DNA from: Talinum fruticosum
Taxonomy: Eukaryota; Streptophyta; Magnoliopsida; Caryophyllales; Talinaceae
Direction: 5' to 3'
NCBI GenBank assembly: GCA_021018815.1
Contig: JAITYX010000028.1
Coordinates: forward strand, 2,480,001-2,544,000
DNA length: 64,000 nucleotides
The notes below the pieces were generated by a model. That model ran no database searches. It worked only from the letters and a program-made list of their open reading frames with translations, and was not told where the DNA came from. Shown here one piece after another: positions 1 to 10,700 of the stretch. Each line of letters begins with the position of its first letter. The stretch's first letter is position 1. A program made the position numbers and the translations under genes.

Positions 1-425
1 GTCGGATCAAGGTATATCTCTCGGGTTATTTATCTCACAAGTAAAGCTTCTTGTGTATTTAACAAAAGGACTAACAAAGTGGAATAAAGTATCCTCATTG
101 TTTTTTATGAGATTGATCTTAGCAGGATAACTGAATCCACATACTAAGATCTCAAGCTTAACAGCGATGAAGACGACCATGCTGAAGTTGAGCTTAGAAA
201 GAGTCAAAACAGAAGAACTAAGGAAGCCGAGAATGTTGCGACTCGGACTAAATAAGCTCAGGACCCAACTTAGAATGCTTGAAGAACAAGTCAATACAGA
301 GACTCAGCAAGATGAACCAACCGAAGATCAACCTATTCAGCCAACAAACTTGGTGAATCGGAGGACAGGTAAAGCTTTCAAATATGCATCCAGTCACCCA
401 CATGAGAACATACTTTCGACATCAA
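1..425 (+). pseudogene. Copia integrase C-terminal region and linker (element A)
   Basis: The first 130 bases match the part of the copia integrase that reads GIFLGYSSHSKAYRIFNK in element B (24805-25074), here with frame breaks. The following open stretch, 167-442, is acidic and Gln/Glu-rich (for example TQQDEPTEDQPIQP) and corresponds to the variable linker between integrase and reverse transcriptase. It ends in SSHPHENILS, as in element D near 41665, and then jumps directly into the end of RT. About 690 bases that encode the RT fingers and palm in D (41705-42398) are missing here. Confidence 0.75.
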
Positions 426-836
426 TAGTTGGAGTTTTCTAAGTTGATGAGACAAGAGTTCCAAATGAGTATGATAGGAGAACTCAATTTCTTTGTTGGT
501 CTACAAATGAAACAAGACAAGGATGGCATCGATGTCCATCAATCTAAGTATACCAAGGAGTTGTTGAAAAAGTACAAGCTACAAAATGTGAAGCATGCAG
601 CAACACCTATGAGCGGCAGTTTGAAACTAGACTCGGACGAGAAAGGTAAAGTCGTAGATAAGAAACTTTACAGAGGTATGATTCGATCTCTGCTATATCT
701 CACATCTAGTAGGTCGGATATCATGTTCAATGTCCGCCTTTGTACAAGATTTGAAGCTAATCCAAAAGAATCACCTCTCACTACGGTGAAGAGAATTTTT
801 AAATATCTTATAGGGACTCGGACTCTTGGTCTATAG
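426..836 (+). pseudogene. Copia reverse transcriptase, C-terminal part (element A)
   Basis: The open frame 429-836 (135 residues) contains GELNFFVGLQMKQ, then YTKELLKKYKL, then MIRSLLYLTSSRSDIMF and a short ATPMSGSLKLD motif. These are the conserved blocks of Ty1/copia RT after the YVDD active site, leading into RNase H. The palm with YVDD itself is absent because of the deletion just upstream, so no polymerase activity is possible. The closest relatives in the window are element D (42366-42720) and element B (23312-23700, minus strand). Confidence 0.9.
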
Positions 837-1350
837 TTTTTGAAAAAACTTAGAACTAACTCTCATTAGAGACTCGGAACTAACTCTCTTTGGATACTCA
901 TAACTCATACGGAGCATGCTCAATTGCTAGAGCTTGCTAGAAAAAGCACATAAGAAGCATACTAATTTTTAGGTCAATCCCTCATCTCCTGGCATTTAAA
1001 GAAACAGAACTCAATTGCTCTATCAATAACCGAGGTTGACTACATTGCAGCTGGAGCTTGCTGTGATAAGATTCTATGGATTGAGCGAGCATTTGAAGGA
1101 TCTTGGACTATCATCCACACCAATCACAATCAAGGGTGATAATCGAGTTCAATCGGTATCACTAAGAATCCAATCCAACACTTAATGACGAAGCATATTG
1201 AGGTCATATATCATTTTCCGACGGACCATTCTAAAAAGGTGATATTGAGCTTGAATTCATTCCTAGGAAATTTCGAGTTACTGATATTTTCACTAAGCCT
1301 CTTAGTGAGGATTGGATTTGCTTTATTAGGAATGAGCTTGACATGATTAA
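837..1350 (+). pseudogene. Copia RNase H remnant (element A)
   Basis: Broken-frame similarity to copia RNase H. The bases encode recognisable pieces of the blocks WLIEHLKDLGL, HIEVIYHFF.DH and the terminal FTKPLSEDWICFIRNELDM, matching 42800-43270 of element D and 22862-23355 of element B. Stops and frameshifts occur throughout. The domain ends near 1350, shortly after the motif that reads RNELDMINA, which also terminates pol in B and D. Confidence 0.8.
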
Positions 1351-1868
1351 TGCATGATTATGTGATTTATTACATGAATTATCTTTTCATGATTATGTGT
1401 TATATTTCTAGATAATGAATAGATCGAGTTGACACTGAGTGAGACTAAGTCTGTGAGTTATTAGTTTTTCTTAGTGTTCTTAGTCACTCGAAAAGATACT
1501 GAGCGGACTCAATTTATGACAAAAATGGACATCAAACTTCGAGGTCATTCTAGATAAATGGAGAATCTCATAAATGTATTCGAAAGCCTTTTATTCTCTC
1601 TGTCTGCCATGCATTCTAATCGAAGAAACTAGTCGTTGGAAGAAAGTTGTTGGAATACTAGCGGTTAGAGTGCGAGAATGTCACTACGAGTCTAAGAGTG
1701 TTGCTTGGTATTCGGGGTCGAACGAAGGTTGAAGGTCATTCTTTTTTGTTATAAATAGCACCCCTTACCTTATGCTTACTTACTCCCGACTCTTCTACTC
1801 ACTCGTGCTTTCTCTCTCTCTCGAATTCTCTATTCTCTTTGCTCTTATCTCTCTCTCGCTTTTTAACC
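1351..1868 (+). promoter_or_regulatory. Inter-ORF region with TATA box ahead of extra ORF (element A)
   Basis: This non-coding spacer between RNase H and the extra ORF holds a TATA box, TATAAATAGCA at 1750-1760, then a CT-rich leader (CTTTCTCTCTCTCTCG near 1808-1826) up to the ATG at 1869. The same layout occurs at 43675-43945 in D and 22502-22235 (minus) in B. A TATA box followed by a pyrimidine patch is the usual shape of a plant core promoter, so I infer an internal promoter. Upstream CCGTTGG-type motifs are decayed here. Confidence 0.5.
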
Positions 1869-3458
1869 ATGTCGAAGAGAGGAATCGGTCAAGAGATGGG
1901 TTCAGCCACCAAAAGGTTCGCACCAAAAACATTTAGGGAGGTATATCAAATCCTCCTCATTATTTTGTTGCCCAACATCTAACTTGGATGACAAATTCTT
2001 CCACACCACTTCAATCTCTTGGTTGTCCAAGATCAAAGTTACTTGGGGTATATAACTATTTGTGCTTCTATGAATATATCTATCCAAAACACGTTGCTTG
2101 ATTTCTATGCTAATATGACTCGCCTCGAAGGTGTCATAACCTCAAAAGTGTAGGGTATGATTGTACGAATCAATCTCACCCTTATTCAAAGTCTCATCTC
2201 TCTTTCTTAATTCCAACTAGTATCTTTAATAGAAATCGAAGACGATTTCTTTAAAAAGTATGTAAGAGGTGCCCGAGTCACGAAAGAACTTCTCCGTGAC
2301 TCATATGAAGTCCGAGGCAAGGCTGCTCCGCTTCATCCTGATGAGAACCTTTTTCTGTCATCATTTCAGGAAAGAGAATCCAAATTTTAGGATTCTCAAA
2401 GCTTAGTTTGGTATTCTAGAGGGCTACAAAGTAGACCTCTTCCCAGCTATTCTTGAGCGGATGGCTTACGTGCCTGCTCACTCAAAGAAATATATTCCTT
2501 ATCCTTTTAGAGCCTTCTAACTGTTATCTTTAAGCGGTTCAAAGATCCACTTCTAACGAGACCCTAAGGCTTGCTCGGAAGCTGTCATATGTATAGGCAA
2601 AAAGAGCTCTAGGGTTATGCGTACCAGGATGTAAAACCTAGTGTCTAGGTCCATGGGTCCGAGTTCCCACCTCTGCCTCCTCCATCAACTCGGACTCGGA
2701 TTACACCAGCCTGTCCACCCCTAATTGCTGGTCTTACTACTTCTCAACCTTTTCTCTCTGTTACAATGTTTGCTTGAAATGGTAAACAAATTTGAATATG
2801 TGTCTGAATCGTTTCGGGCGACTTTGTGCTCCTTCAAAAATATTATTCCCAACCTAGTTATTCTTTAGAAAATCGCACGAGTCTTAGATTAGGGAGAACC
2901 AAGATCTCATGATTGAGCTCAAGGGGATTATACAAGAATAGCGTGAGCAACTTCACCTCCTCTAAGAGCGTAGATCAAAAGCCGTCGAGGACTCATACAC
3001 GTCCGACACTTTTGAGGACTCCTCCAGCCCGACTAAGTCAACTTCAGCTGAGGTAGAAGAAGCAGTTGTAGAGGCAGCTGAGGAAGAAGCCCAAGGTGCA
3101 GAAGGAGAAGGTGAGCAGAAGGAAAAAGAAAAGAAGAAGAAGAAGTCCTCAACCTAAGGGCCATGGCGCAAATGAACCATTACCGATTTCTTCGGATCAT
3201 GTTCTAAGTGGCTCGGAAGAGGCTAGCGATGTCGATCAATCAAAAGCCCCCGCCTTAGAAGCCCAGCCTGTAGTTTTCTTTGAGGAAGGAGCTCCTGAGG
3301 ATGATATTTCCTTGCTTCACCGAACCAAGACCGAGCGGATTGCTAACGTTCCAGTCTGCTGCAGCCTCCCCGCTCATGCAATTCTACATAGGTATACAGG
3401 CGCAGGTGCACTCGCTCGTTCCTCCTCCTCCAAACAACCATCCCCCTATTCTTAGTTT
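1869..3458 (+). pseudogene. Extra (env-like) ORF after pol, element A
   Basis: This region is homologous to the extra ORF at 43946-45598 (D) and 22235-20640 (B). The start ATG encodes MSKRG, the counterpart of MPKRG in B. In order it shows a broken N-terminal block with conserved YANMTRLEGVI, then DENLFLSSF, KFKDPLL, a Pro-rich linker near 2670, and an acidic and basic C-terminal part open from 3096 to 3455 with a run of Lys/Arg (KKKRRRR) that could act as a nuclear signal. SIRE/Maximus elements are known to carry an extra ORF here, often called envelope-like. I see no clear signal peptide or membrane segment, so an envelope role is not supported. Multiple stops make it a pseudogene. Confidence 0.7.
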
Positions 3459-3942
3459 ATTTTTTAACTCATATTTCATTTTTTGTTTTGTTTTGTCCAA
3501 CATCTGTTGTACTTTTATGCTATTTCCTCCCTACTTTTGATGAAATGCATAGGGGAGAAAAATAGAATACTTGGATGTTTGGTTTAGATGGAGTTCCTCC
3601 CTTTTGTCCGAGTTTATTTTATTTTGTTGTATACATATTATGTTTGAGCAATGAATGATTTTTCTTTCTCTTAGCATACTTGTTTCTAAGTTACATATTT
3701 ATCTTGCTTTGATACTCAACTCTTTAACATATTTCCTATGGATACAATTTTTTTCTTTACTTTGATGAATTACTCGCAAACATGTTATGAGTTACAAGTT
3801 GATCTAAGCTGCATTTTATAAGTATCTCTAGTATCACTTTAAAGAGAATATTGTTCCCTACTCGATCAATCTGCAATGAAAACTCATTTTTGAACTAACA
3901 CAATCTTAAGTACAAAATGCCTTTCATCAAAATATGGGAGAT
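3459..3942 (+). other. 3' untranslated region and polypurine tract (element A)
   Basis: AT-rich non-coding sequence between the extra ORF and the LTR. Immediately before the LTR comes CATCAAAATATGGGAGAT, a decayed form of the polypurine tract seen as CATCAAAAGGGGAGAT in element B (20131-20146 on the minus strand) and CAACAAAAGGTGGAGAT in D. This tract primes plus-strand DNA synthesis in LTR elements. Confidence 0.65.
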
Positions 3943-4522
3943 TGAAAACTAATATGTAACCCTCTATCTCTCTTAGGTTTTGATTCTAAGTCATTACGTA
4001 CTTTATAGAAACTAATTCCTATTCTTATTCTCACACAATCTTCTACTTACAACTCCAACTTTGTATTTTCTATCTTTTAATTTGTAAAAAAGTCTTGTAA
4101 TAAGTGACATTCTTCTATTACTTTCTTATTAAGTCCCTTGATTGAGCTGTAAGGGTTAACTCAACTCATTTGTCCCCGATTGTAAAGGTTACCTCGGTCA
4201 GGAAGTACTAGATCGAAAAGGGAACTTCGAGTGTAGGAAAATGTTGTACGGAATTGTTTAAGGGAGCAATTACGGTTGAGTCATTCCTTTATATTTTGTG
4301 GATTCAAAATAGTGGATTTGACTTGGTGCTTCGATTAGCATCTGTCCGTGGTTTTCTGCCCGGGAGGGTTTCCACGAATATCTATGTATTTGTCTTTTCG
4401 AGTCCACTCGGACTCGGAATCTACTTTATCTACGTGTTTTTGCAAATAGTGTTTAATTTGCTCCATTCGCCTATTCACCCCTCCCTCTAGGGTAACTTAG
4501 ACTCTCCAAGAGGAAACCTTCA
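3943..4522 (+). repeat. Copia 3' LTR, internally deleted (element A)
   Basis: The repeat starts TGAAAACT and ends AGGAAACCTTCA, giving the TGAAG/CTTCA inverted ends of this family. At 580 bases it is much shorter than the 1.48-1.53 kb LTRs of B, C and D. Aligning by eye, a stretch of about 900 bases including the TATA box is missing between the first 60 bases and the block at 4040 (ACTTACAACTCCAACTTTGTA). The remainder follows the sibling LTRs closely. Confidence 0.85.
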
Positions 4523-5062
4523 GAATCTTATTGGAAATCAAGTGAATATGATGTACCTAATGAATCACTATTACCACATGTACGCATATTCTTAAGTTAT
4601 TAATATCCCGAGGCGATGAGCCATTATCACCTGCCCGATAGGTGGGTTCTTACCGGTAGAAGGCCGTGGGAATATGGTGTTGGTGGCGTTGCTGAGCTTA
4701 GTTGAGCAATTAGAGGATTACTTGCTCTCCGATGCCAATAATAGTTGCTGAAACTATTATAGCCTTAGACCATGTTGAAGCTAACACCGAGAAGGATTTC
4801 GTTGGGAGCCCCCGTTGTTGAAGGTAAGCGAAGAACGACCGATGAGACCAATAGTGTGGACCGGTCGGTGGGGCTGGCTATAGGATGGTAGTCCGGTGCC
4901 GCCGAGGCTAAGTCGCCTCCGGTTCACGCCGAAAGTCTCTCCTTTCGCCCCTTTCGCTCTTTTACAATTATTTTTTTGCTTCTCTTTTTATTTATTTTGC
5001 TCCTATTGGGACTTGAATCTTGGCTGTGCAAGACACTAATTTATTATATGTGATGTGCAAAT
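4523..5062. other. Unassigned sequence beyond the Tat-like integrase
   Basis: No coding region or known repeat is clear here. The middle part (4610-4930) is relatively GC-rich, with short phrases such as GGTCGGTGGGGCTGG, and it is followed by a T-rich stretch. It lies between the end of copia A and the plus-strand ORF remnant at 5063 and probably belongs to the 3' part of the Tat-like element. Confidence 0.3.
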
Positions 5063-5755
5063 ATGGCTAATGGAGAATCTATAGTTGATTCATGCTCGTG
5101 CACATATCAAAATGTACTTAGCGACACACTTCGTCAGCGAAAACAGGAAGAGGTGGTAACCGATCACTTAGCTTCCTAGTGGGAAGAATACTTTAAAAAT
5201 CATAGTAATGAGGCGAGTGTGTTATATTATGCACTAGAAAGTTTGCATGTTTAGGACAAATACCAATCAACACCCCTTTGTACGACTACTAGGCCTAAAA
5301 ATTAGCACGTACTATTTCCACGACCATATGTTGCGGCAAATAGGAAGAGAGCGAGATGATTCCCCTTCCGGATCTGTATCCGGGCTACTACCTTTGACTT
5401 ATTTTAATGATTTGGCAATTCTAGGCAAACAAAATCATGGCTTGAATACTTGGATAAACCTGCGTATCTTGCCGACATCCGTAGGCAAACCGATTACTAT
5501 TGTATCTACCTATTACTACAATGATGGAAGGTACTCACAGCTTGGGAGATGGATCCACAAGATGTTATCGTTGTTGCTGCTCCGCTCCACATACGTGAAG
5601 CAAACCCTCGAATAGCTGAACACACATGCATAAGAGAATCGAAGCCAAGAAAGGCTGAGGAGAGGAGGGCTCGAAGAATTGATGAATTTAAGAAACGAAC
5701 CCAAGATAATGGGGAGTCTAGTGACCCCAAAGGAAAGAAACTAAAGATAGATTAG
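5063..5755 (+). pseudogene. Degenerate ORF antisense to the Tat-like element, unknown product
   Basis: A plus-strand reading starts MANGESIVDSCSCTYQN and continues through 1-2 stops and frame changes into an open stretch at 5247-5615 and a final open stretch at 5549-5755. The last part reads MDPQDVIVVAAPLHIREA and ends in a Lys/Arg-rich tail (PKGKKLKID). I do not recognise the protein. Its place, downstream of integrase and opposite in strand to gag-pol, fits the extra ORFs reported in several Tat-lineage elements, some of them antisense. A captured host gene fragment is the alternative. Confidence 0.4.
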
Positions 5756-6105
5756 GGCTTAAATTTTTAGAAAGAATTTAGGAAGGAATAAAAGAAAAGA
5801 GGATTAGTTTTGCCTCTTTAGAACAATTTGTTTTCCACAAGTAGTATACTTGTATTTATATTCCTTTTATTAGCTATGTATTCGGGTAAGTAGTGGGCTT
5901 ACCTTTTATTAAATAAAAGTTAGTATTATGCTATACTTTTAAATATTTTATTTTATCGCTCACTTAGAGGTACAAATAGATGGAATTGGACTGCCCTTAA
6001 AGTTAATTGAAATAAATAATTAAATAAGTGGATCGTACGAAAAAAGATAATTAATTACAGAGGTCAAGCAAAAGGAATGATTTCGGCCCGACCAGCCCAC
6101 CGTTG
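5756..6105. other. AT-rich non-coding stretch
   Basis: AT-rich sequence between the antisense ORF remnant and the end of the Tat-like integrase. Nothing beyond a short A/T-rich composition and a possible poly(A)-signal-like AAATAAA at about 5909 is visible. Confidence 0.3.
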
Positions 6106-7130
6106 TCCGGAGACACCGGTGCTTACCAAGCGTGGCCTATTTGGGCCAGGCTCGACCCATCGCTTACTGGCTGTGCTAGACATAATACTTTTTCAACTGA
6201 TCCAAATTCGTGTACTCGAAAAATTCTTCACCATCTAAATCGGTTAATTTCACTGCTCCGCCCGACAATATTTGATTGGGCCCGAATGGGCTTAGCCAGT
6301 TACACTTAAATTTTCCTCGTGGATCCTGAATTGGCACTTTAATTTATTTGAGGACCAAGTCTCCAATTTGCAATTTTTGATTCTTCACTCCCTTATTAAA
6401 TTCCCTTGATATACGTGCTTGATATATTTGGATATTATTCGGTGCGTTGAGGAGCCTCTCGTCCAACAACACTAACTTTTCCTAGCGTGCTTTAGCCCAC
6501 TCTTCTTCTAGAATTCGACTTTCAACGATGATCCTTAATGAGGGAATGGAAATCTCTAGTGGAAGGACTGCTTCCATGCCATATACTAGGGAGTAAGGTT
6601 TTGTTCCCGTGGAGGTTGTAATAAAGGTTTGATAGCCCCATAAAGCAAAAGGTAACTTATTCGGCTAATCATTATAATTGACTGCCATCTTCTCCATTAT
6701 TTTATGAATGTTCTTATTGGCGGCCTCGAACGCTCCGTTGGTCTATGGACGATAGGGAAAAGACTTATGGTGTTTGATCTTGTGTTTATCCAACAAATCT
6801 GCTACCTCCTCCTTTAAGTGACTACCATGGTCACTAATTACCTCATGGGATACCCCATAACGGCAAATAATGTTTCGACCGATGAACTTAGCCACTGTTC
6901 CGACATCAAGGTTGTATAAGAGGCTACTTCTACCAACTTAATGAAGTAGTTGATTGCTACTAACACAAATTCGTGACCACCTATTCATTTAGGAGTCACT
7001 TTTCTAATAATGTCTATTCCCCATACTCGGAATGGTCGGGGTGATGCTAGTGTGGTAAAAAATGATGGTGGTTTGTGTCTGTAAATTTACATACACCGAC
7101 ACTTATGGGCATTTTCTTAACGAACTCATG
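6106..7130 (-). pseudogene. Tat-like gypsy integrase
   Basis: Translated on the minus strand with frame changes, the stretch shows a catalytic-core phrase like VAINYFIKLVEVASY (7000-6940), then HHKSFPYRP.TNGAFEAAN near 6750 and TPYSLVYGMEAVLP near 6590, followed by PSLRI and a C-terminal GDLVLK block near 6365. These match the Tat/Ogre integrase, which joins the DNA copy to the chromosome. The reading ends about 6106 with KKYYV-like sequence. No chromodomain is seen, as expected for the non-chromoviral Tat lineage. Several stops are present. Confidence 0.8.
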
Positions 7131-7900
7131 AAAGTCTCGCTACCATGGTCGACAAAACAAGTAACAAAGTCTCCGAATCTTCGAAGCAACATATTACCAT
7201 TCATATAGGGTCCACATTCCCCACTATAAATCTCGTCCATGATGTGCTTTACTTCATGTTGGTTGACACAAAGTAAGTTAATCCTAGCGTTGGTTCTCTT
7301 GTATAGAGTCCCTTGGTTAATGAAGAATTAGGCAGCTAACATTATGATGGCTTGTTGGGCTCTAGGTGTGGAGTCCAACGGGTATTCTTGCTTATCCAAA
7401 TACCGATAAATGTTATGTTACCAACTGGTTCGGTTGGTATTAGACACTTCCAACACGTAGACATGCACAGAGTTGACTCCATCGCTCTATATGAACAGGC
7501 ATTAAATGAATGTCATTAAGGATATTGATAATGGATGCTAGTTTGGCTAAAGCATCCGTGAACTAGTTGTCATCCGTAGGAAGGTAGTGAAACAGATCTT
7601 ATCAAAACGTTTCGATGGTTCGATTAGATGTGATTGGTAGGGTGCCAAGGCGTCACTACATACCTTCCATTTTTGTGAAATCGATTAATGATCGGACTAC
7701 GGTCATGATGCACGCATTATACTCGTAGCATTGTTGGTGACCTCGAAATCCAATTTGACCGAGATGGGAGCATGTGCTCCTATCGGTGAGACTAGAAGAA
7801 TCCCTACTCCACAACCCTTCGATTAGAAGGAACGTCAAAGTACATTGTCCAAACATCCACCTCTACTTAAAAAATATTTTCATCTAGAAAGTCAAGGTAT
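7131..7900 (-). pseudogene. Tat-like second RNase H and integrase zinc region
   Basis: A second RNase H-like stretch on the minus strand includes INACIMTVVRSLIDFTKMEG (7656-7856), which resembles the NNEAEYEA...L block of the extra archaeal-type RNase H that Tat elements carry besides the ordinary one. Below 7450 the frame is broken and corresponds to the linker and the integrase zinc-binding region (CRCM, near 7105). Assignment rests on order and short motifs only. Confidence 0.55.
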
Positions 7901-8396
7901 TCGGGTTACGATTCGAGTTATAGATAGATCAGCTAGGAATTTTAATACTACCCTTCCTTTGATCACTTTTTGAGGGACATACATGAGTTCGAATTTTGAC
8001 AACATGACAATCCATCTTGCTATCTTGTCTGCTAATGGTTGGTTGCTCATGTACATACTTAATGAGATCCATAGGTGCTACCACATGTACCATGTGGGCT
8101 AACATGTAGTGCCTGAGCTTCTTGGTAGCCTAGACTCATGCCAATGATGTCTTCTCTAATGGCATGTATCTAGTCTCATAATCTAAGAATTTCTTGCTTA
8201 GATAATAAATTACGTGCTTTTCTTTCCCGTCTCTATCGTGTCGAGGTACAATAGTAAAGGTTTCCTCGGCTGGAGTAGAACTAGCACTTGGAGGGTTAGC
8301 TAGGTGTTCTTTAACGTTCTCGAATGCTTGGCACTTGGTATCCCAAATGGGCTCGGATCCCTTCTTTAACTTCTTGAAAATAGGTTCACGGACCAT
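7901..8396 (-). pseudogene. Tat-like gypsy RNase H
   Basis: The open frame 8396-8136 reads EPIFKKLKKGSEPIWD, then CQAFENVKEHLANPP, then HVIYYLSKKFLDYETRYMP. These are the classical blocks at the RT to RNase H transition of Tat/Ogre polyproteins. It continues leftward in a shifted frame as a KMVRWIVMLSKFELMYVPQK block followed by AIKG-like sequence. This RNase H would degrade the RNA template during reverse transcription. Frame breaks show it is dead. Confidence 0.85.
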
Positions 8397-9120
8397 AGTC
8401 GGCTTTGATATGAAATGAATGATGTACTCGTAAACATCCTAGGAAACCTCATATCTCCTTCTCCGTATTTGGCGACGGGATTTCCTGAATGGATTTGATC
8501 TTGTATGGATCAACCGTAATTCCTCTAAGACTAACAACATGGCCTAACATTTTGTCCGAGGTTACCCCAAGCGCGACATTTGAGGATTAAGGCACATGTT
8601 GTATTTTCCGAGTCTCTGGAAGAATTTTCTTAGGCTGGGTAGGTGCCCCGCCTTATCTTTGGACTTTATGATCATGTCAAACACATAAACTTTGGCTTCT
8701 TTGTGGATGATGTCATTTAATAGAGTTGTAGCCGTCCTCTAGTATGTTGCACCGACATTTTTGAGCCCAAATGGCATCACCACGTAACAGTATGTCCCCC
8801 ATTGAGTGACGAAGGTTATCTTTTCCATGTCCTCTTCAGCCATCTTCATCCGATTATATGTAGCGTAATCATCCATGAACGAGAGCAAATCATGACCCGT
8901 TGTAATGTACAAAGATGTCGATATGAGGCAACAGGAAATTGTCCTCGGGGCTTGCCTTGTTCAAATCTCTCTAGTCTATGCATATTTGAACCCTGCCATC
9001 CTTTTTCGAAACCGGTACTATATTTGCTACCCATTGAGGACAGTGAACATCCTTGATAAACCCAGACCTCTAACTATTTCTAGACCTTTTCCTTAATCTT
9101 CAATCCCCACTTAGGCTTCA
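8397..9120 (-). pseudogene. Tat-like gypsy reverse transcriptase
   Basis: On the minus strand, with several frameshifts, phrases equivalent to GFEKGWQG..NMHRLERFEQGKPRG (RT motif: KKDGRVRMCVDYRDLN.ASPKD) lie at about 9010-8930, followed by the palm and MPFG region near 8780 and by VYVFDMIIKS at about 8660-8690. The last should be the YVDD active site; here the first Asp position reads Phe, so the site is lost even when the frame is ignored. The thumb precedes the RNase H at 8396. Confidence 0.8.
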
Positions 9121-10087
9121 TCTTTCTCGGTCTACGCTAAATAGGTTTAGCGTCTTCGTAAAATGGAATTTTATGTTCCGCTATACTTGGATCTATTCCT
9201 GGCATGTCTTTGTAGGACCATGCAAAGACATCCATGAACTTTATAAGAAGCGAAGTAAATTGGTTCTCGCTCTTATCGATTTTGCGCTTTCCCGATCTTG
9301 ACCCTTTAAGGTTGATCTATTGATCCTAGATTAATTATTATTGTTTCCTCTATTATTGGTGAGCGATTTTCATGATCTTCCATAGCTTTTATTAGTTCTT
9401 TAGAGATTTCATGTTTATCATTAGAGGCATAACAATTGAAAACAAGAGGAGGCAAAGAGTAAGCAAAATGATTCACTTTATTGAATGAAGAAATGAGTAC
9501 ATCGGACTTAGAAACTACATATACGTAACCGGAGACGTAACTAGTAAAAGAATTATAAACAACAAAAGAAGAATCCTTAGCACTAGACTCGGGAAGGGGA
9601 TGCACTCTTAAGTTAACAGCGAATTCTTGGCCCTCCTTAGTCTCAATCTAAGTGATGTGCTCGGATCCTTCATTATCCATGTCGCCGATGAAGTTGGATG
9701 GATCGAACTACAGGTGCGACATGGCTCATGACGATCGAGACCGAATTCTTGTCCGAACAATAGATCGAAGAGATTATTCCCGACCAGGTTGGTCCGAGTC
9801 TGGTGTGGACTGTCCCTTTTGAGCAAGTAGGGTGCCTCCTTCTTTAGTATATAGCGATCACTCGAAAATCTCCAAACTAGGTACCAGGATTCCTTTTTCT
9901 TTAATGTAGTAGGGCTTAGGAAAACCATAATAAGGAAAGTTATCTCCTTCTTTAAAAACTCGTCCATTTGGAATCTAAGGAAAGGGCTTGATAGAGCGGA
10001 TCGTGTGAGGTGCCGTCCTCTTTGTCGAACCGGCCACTTGGCTTGGCCTATTTCGTTAGTAGTAGGTTGATAGCCTAGCCCAAAGTT
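9121..10087 (-). pseudogene. Tat-like protease-to-RT linker region
   Basis: Broken minus-strand reading. Near 9230-9110 it encodes MSLHGPTKTCQ/IQV, a frame-shifted form of the block FAWSY.DMPGIDP that precedes RT in Tat elements. The open stretches 9306-9605 and 9608-9967 fall in the poorly conserved linker between protease and RT. I can assign it by position only. Confidence 0.5.
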
Positions 10088-10700
10088 TTAGTTATTAGTG
10101 GGTTCAAGGGGTTGAAAGATAGGGTGGTATGCCTCGCGGCCTGCAGCAAGACTTGGAAAGTACCCCTCCTTCCTAAGCATCAAATGGACGCTAGGGCTGC
10201 CGTAAGGGTGGAAGCTAAAGGGTGCTTCATCCTTATCTAAGGCGGTGATTGTCTTAAATCCATATAGTTCCTCGTTATTGGAATCATGCTCGATCTCAAC
10301 CACGGACTCCTTGGAGGTGATAGTAGCATAGAGCTTATCCCCGTCGATAGCTACAACATGACCTTTGATGATCATCTTAACTTTTTGATGGAGTGTAGCA
10401 CTGCGCGATGATCATGTAACCAAGGACGTGCTAGGAGTAAATTTAAGGTAGCTAGGATATATAGGACTTGGAATTCAATGTTCCTTTCTACTTGCCCTAT
10501 ATTAATAAGTAAGGTAACCTGTTCCCAAGACTGTTCTCTTAGAATTGTCCTAAGCTCAAATATGGACGGTTTGTTTAAAGAGTTATTACTCTTAAATTCC
10601 TAACCTTCCGGTGGTTCTCAAGCGACAAACATTCACTACTGATTCGTTATCTACTAAGGTTAAGAGAAACTTATTGATACAAGTTACTATTAAATAAAGG
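10088..10700 (-). pseudogene. Tat-like aspartic protease and following segment
   Basis: At 10690-10590 the minus strand encodes TLVDNESVVNVCRL, which corresponds to the DNG(S)..NVCPL active-site block of Tat/Ogre proteases, with the Gly of the D-N-G triad replaced by Glu. About 200 bases later comes a decayed form of the LGRPWLH block and then LHQKVKMIIKGHVVAIDGD, entering the open frame 10375-10088, which is Glu-rich and typical of the segment after the protease. The protease would release gag and pol products. Confidence 0.7.

Larger units (their letters stand above)
1..4522 (+). mobile_element. Ty1/copia element A (SIRE/Maximus-like), 3' half
   Basis: The order integrase C-terminus, RT end, RNase H, extra ORF, purine tract and LTR on the plus strand identifies the 3' half of a copia element whose 5' half lies left of the window. 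The same order and similar sequence recur in element D (41200-47568) and, inverted, in element B. The LTR ends in GGAAACCTTCA as in the sibling copies, and GAATC just after it (4523-4527) is the likely right-hand target duplication; the left copy is outside. The RT active-site part is deleted, so this copy is non-autonomous. Confidence 0.9.
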
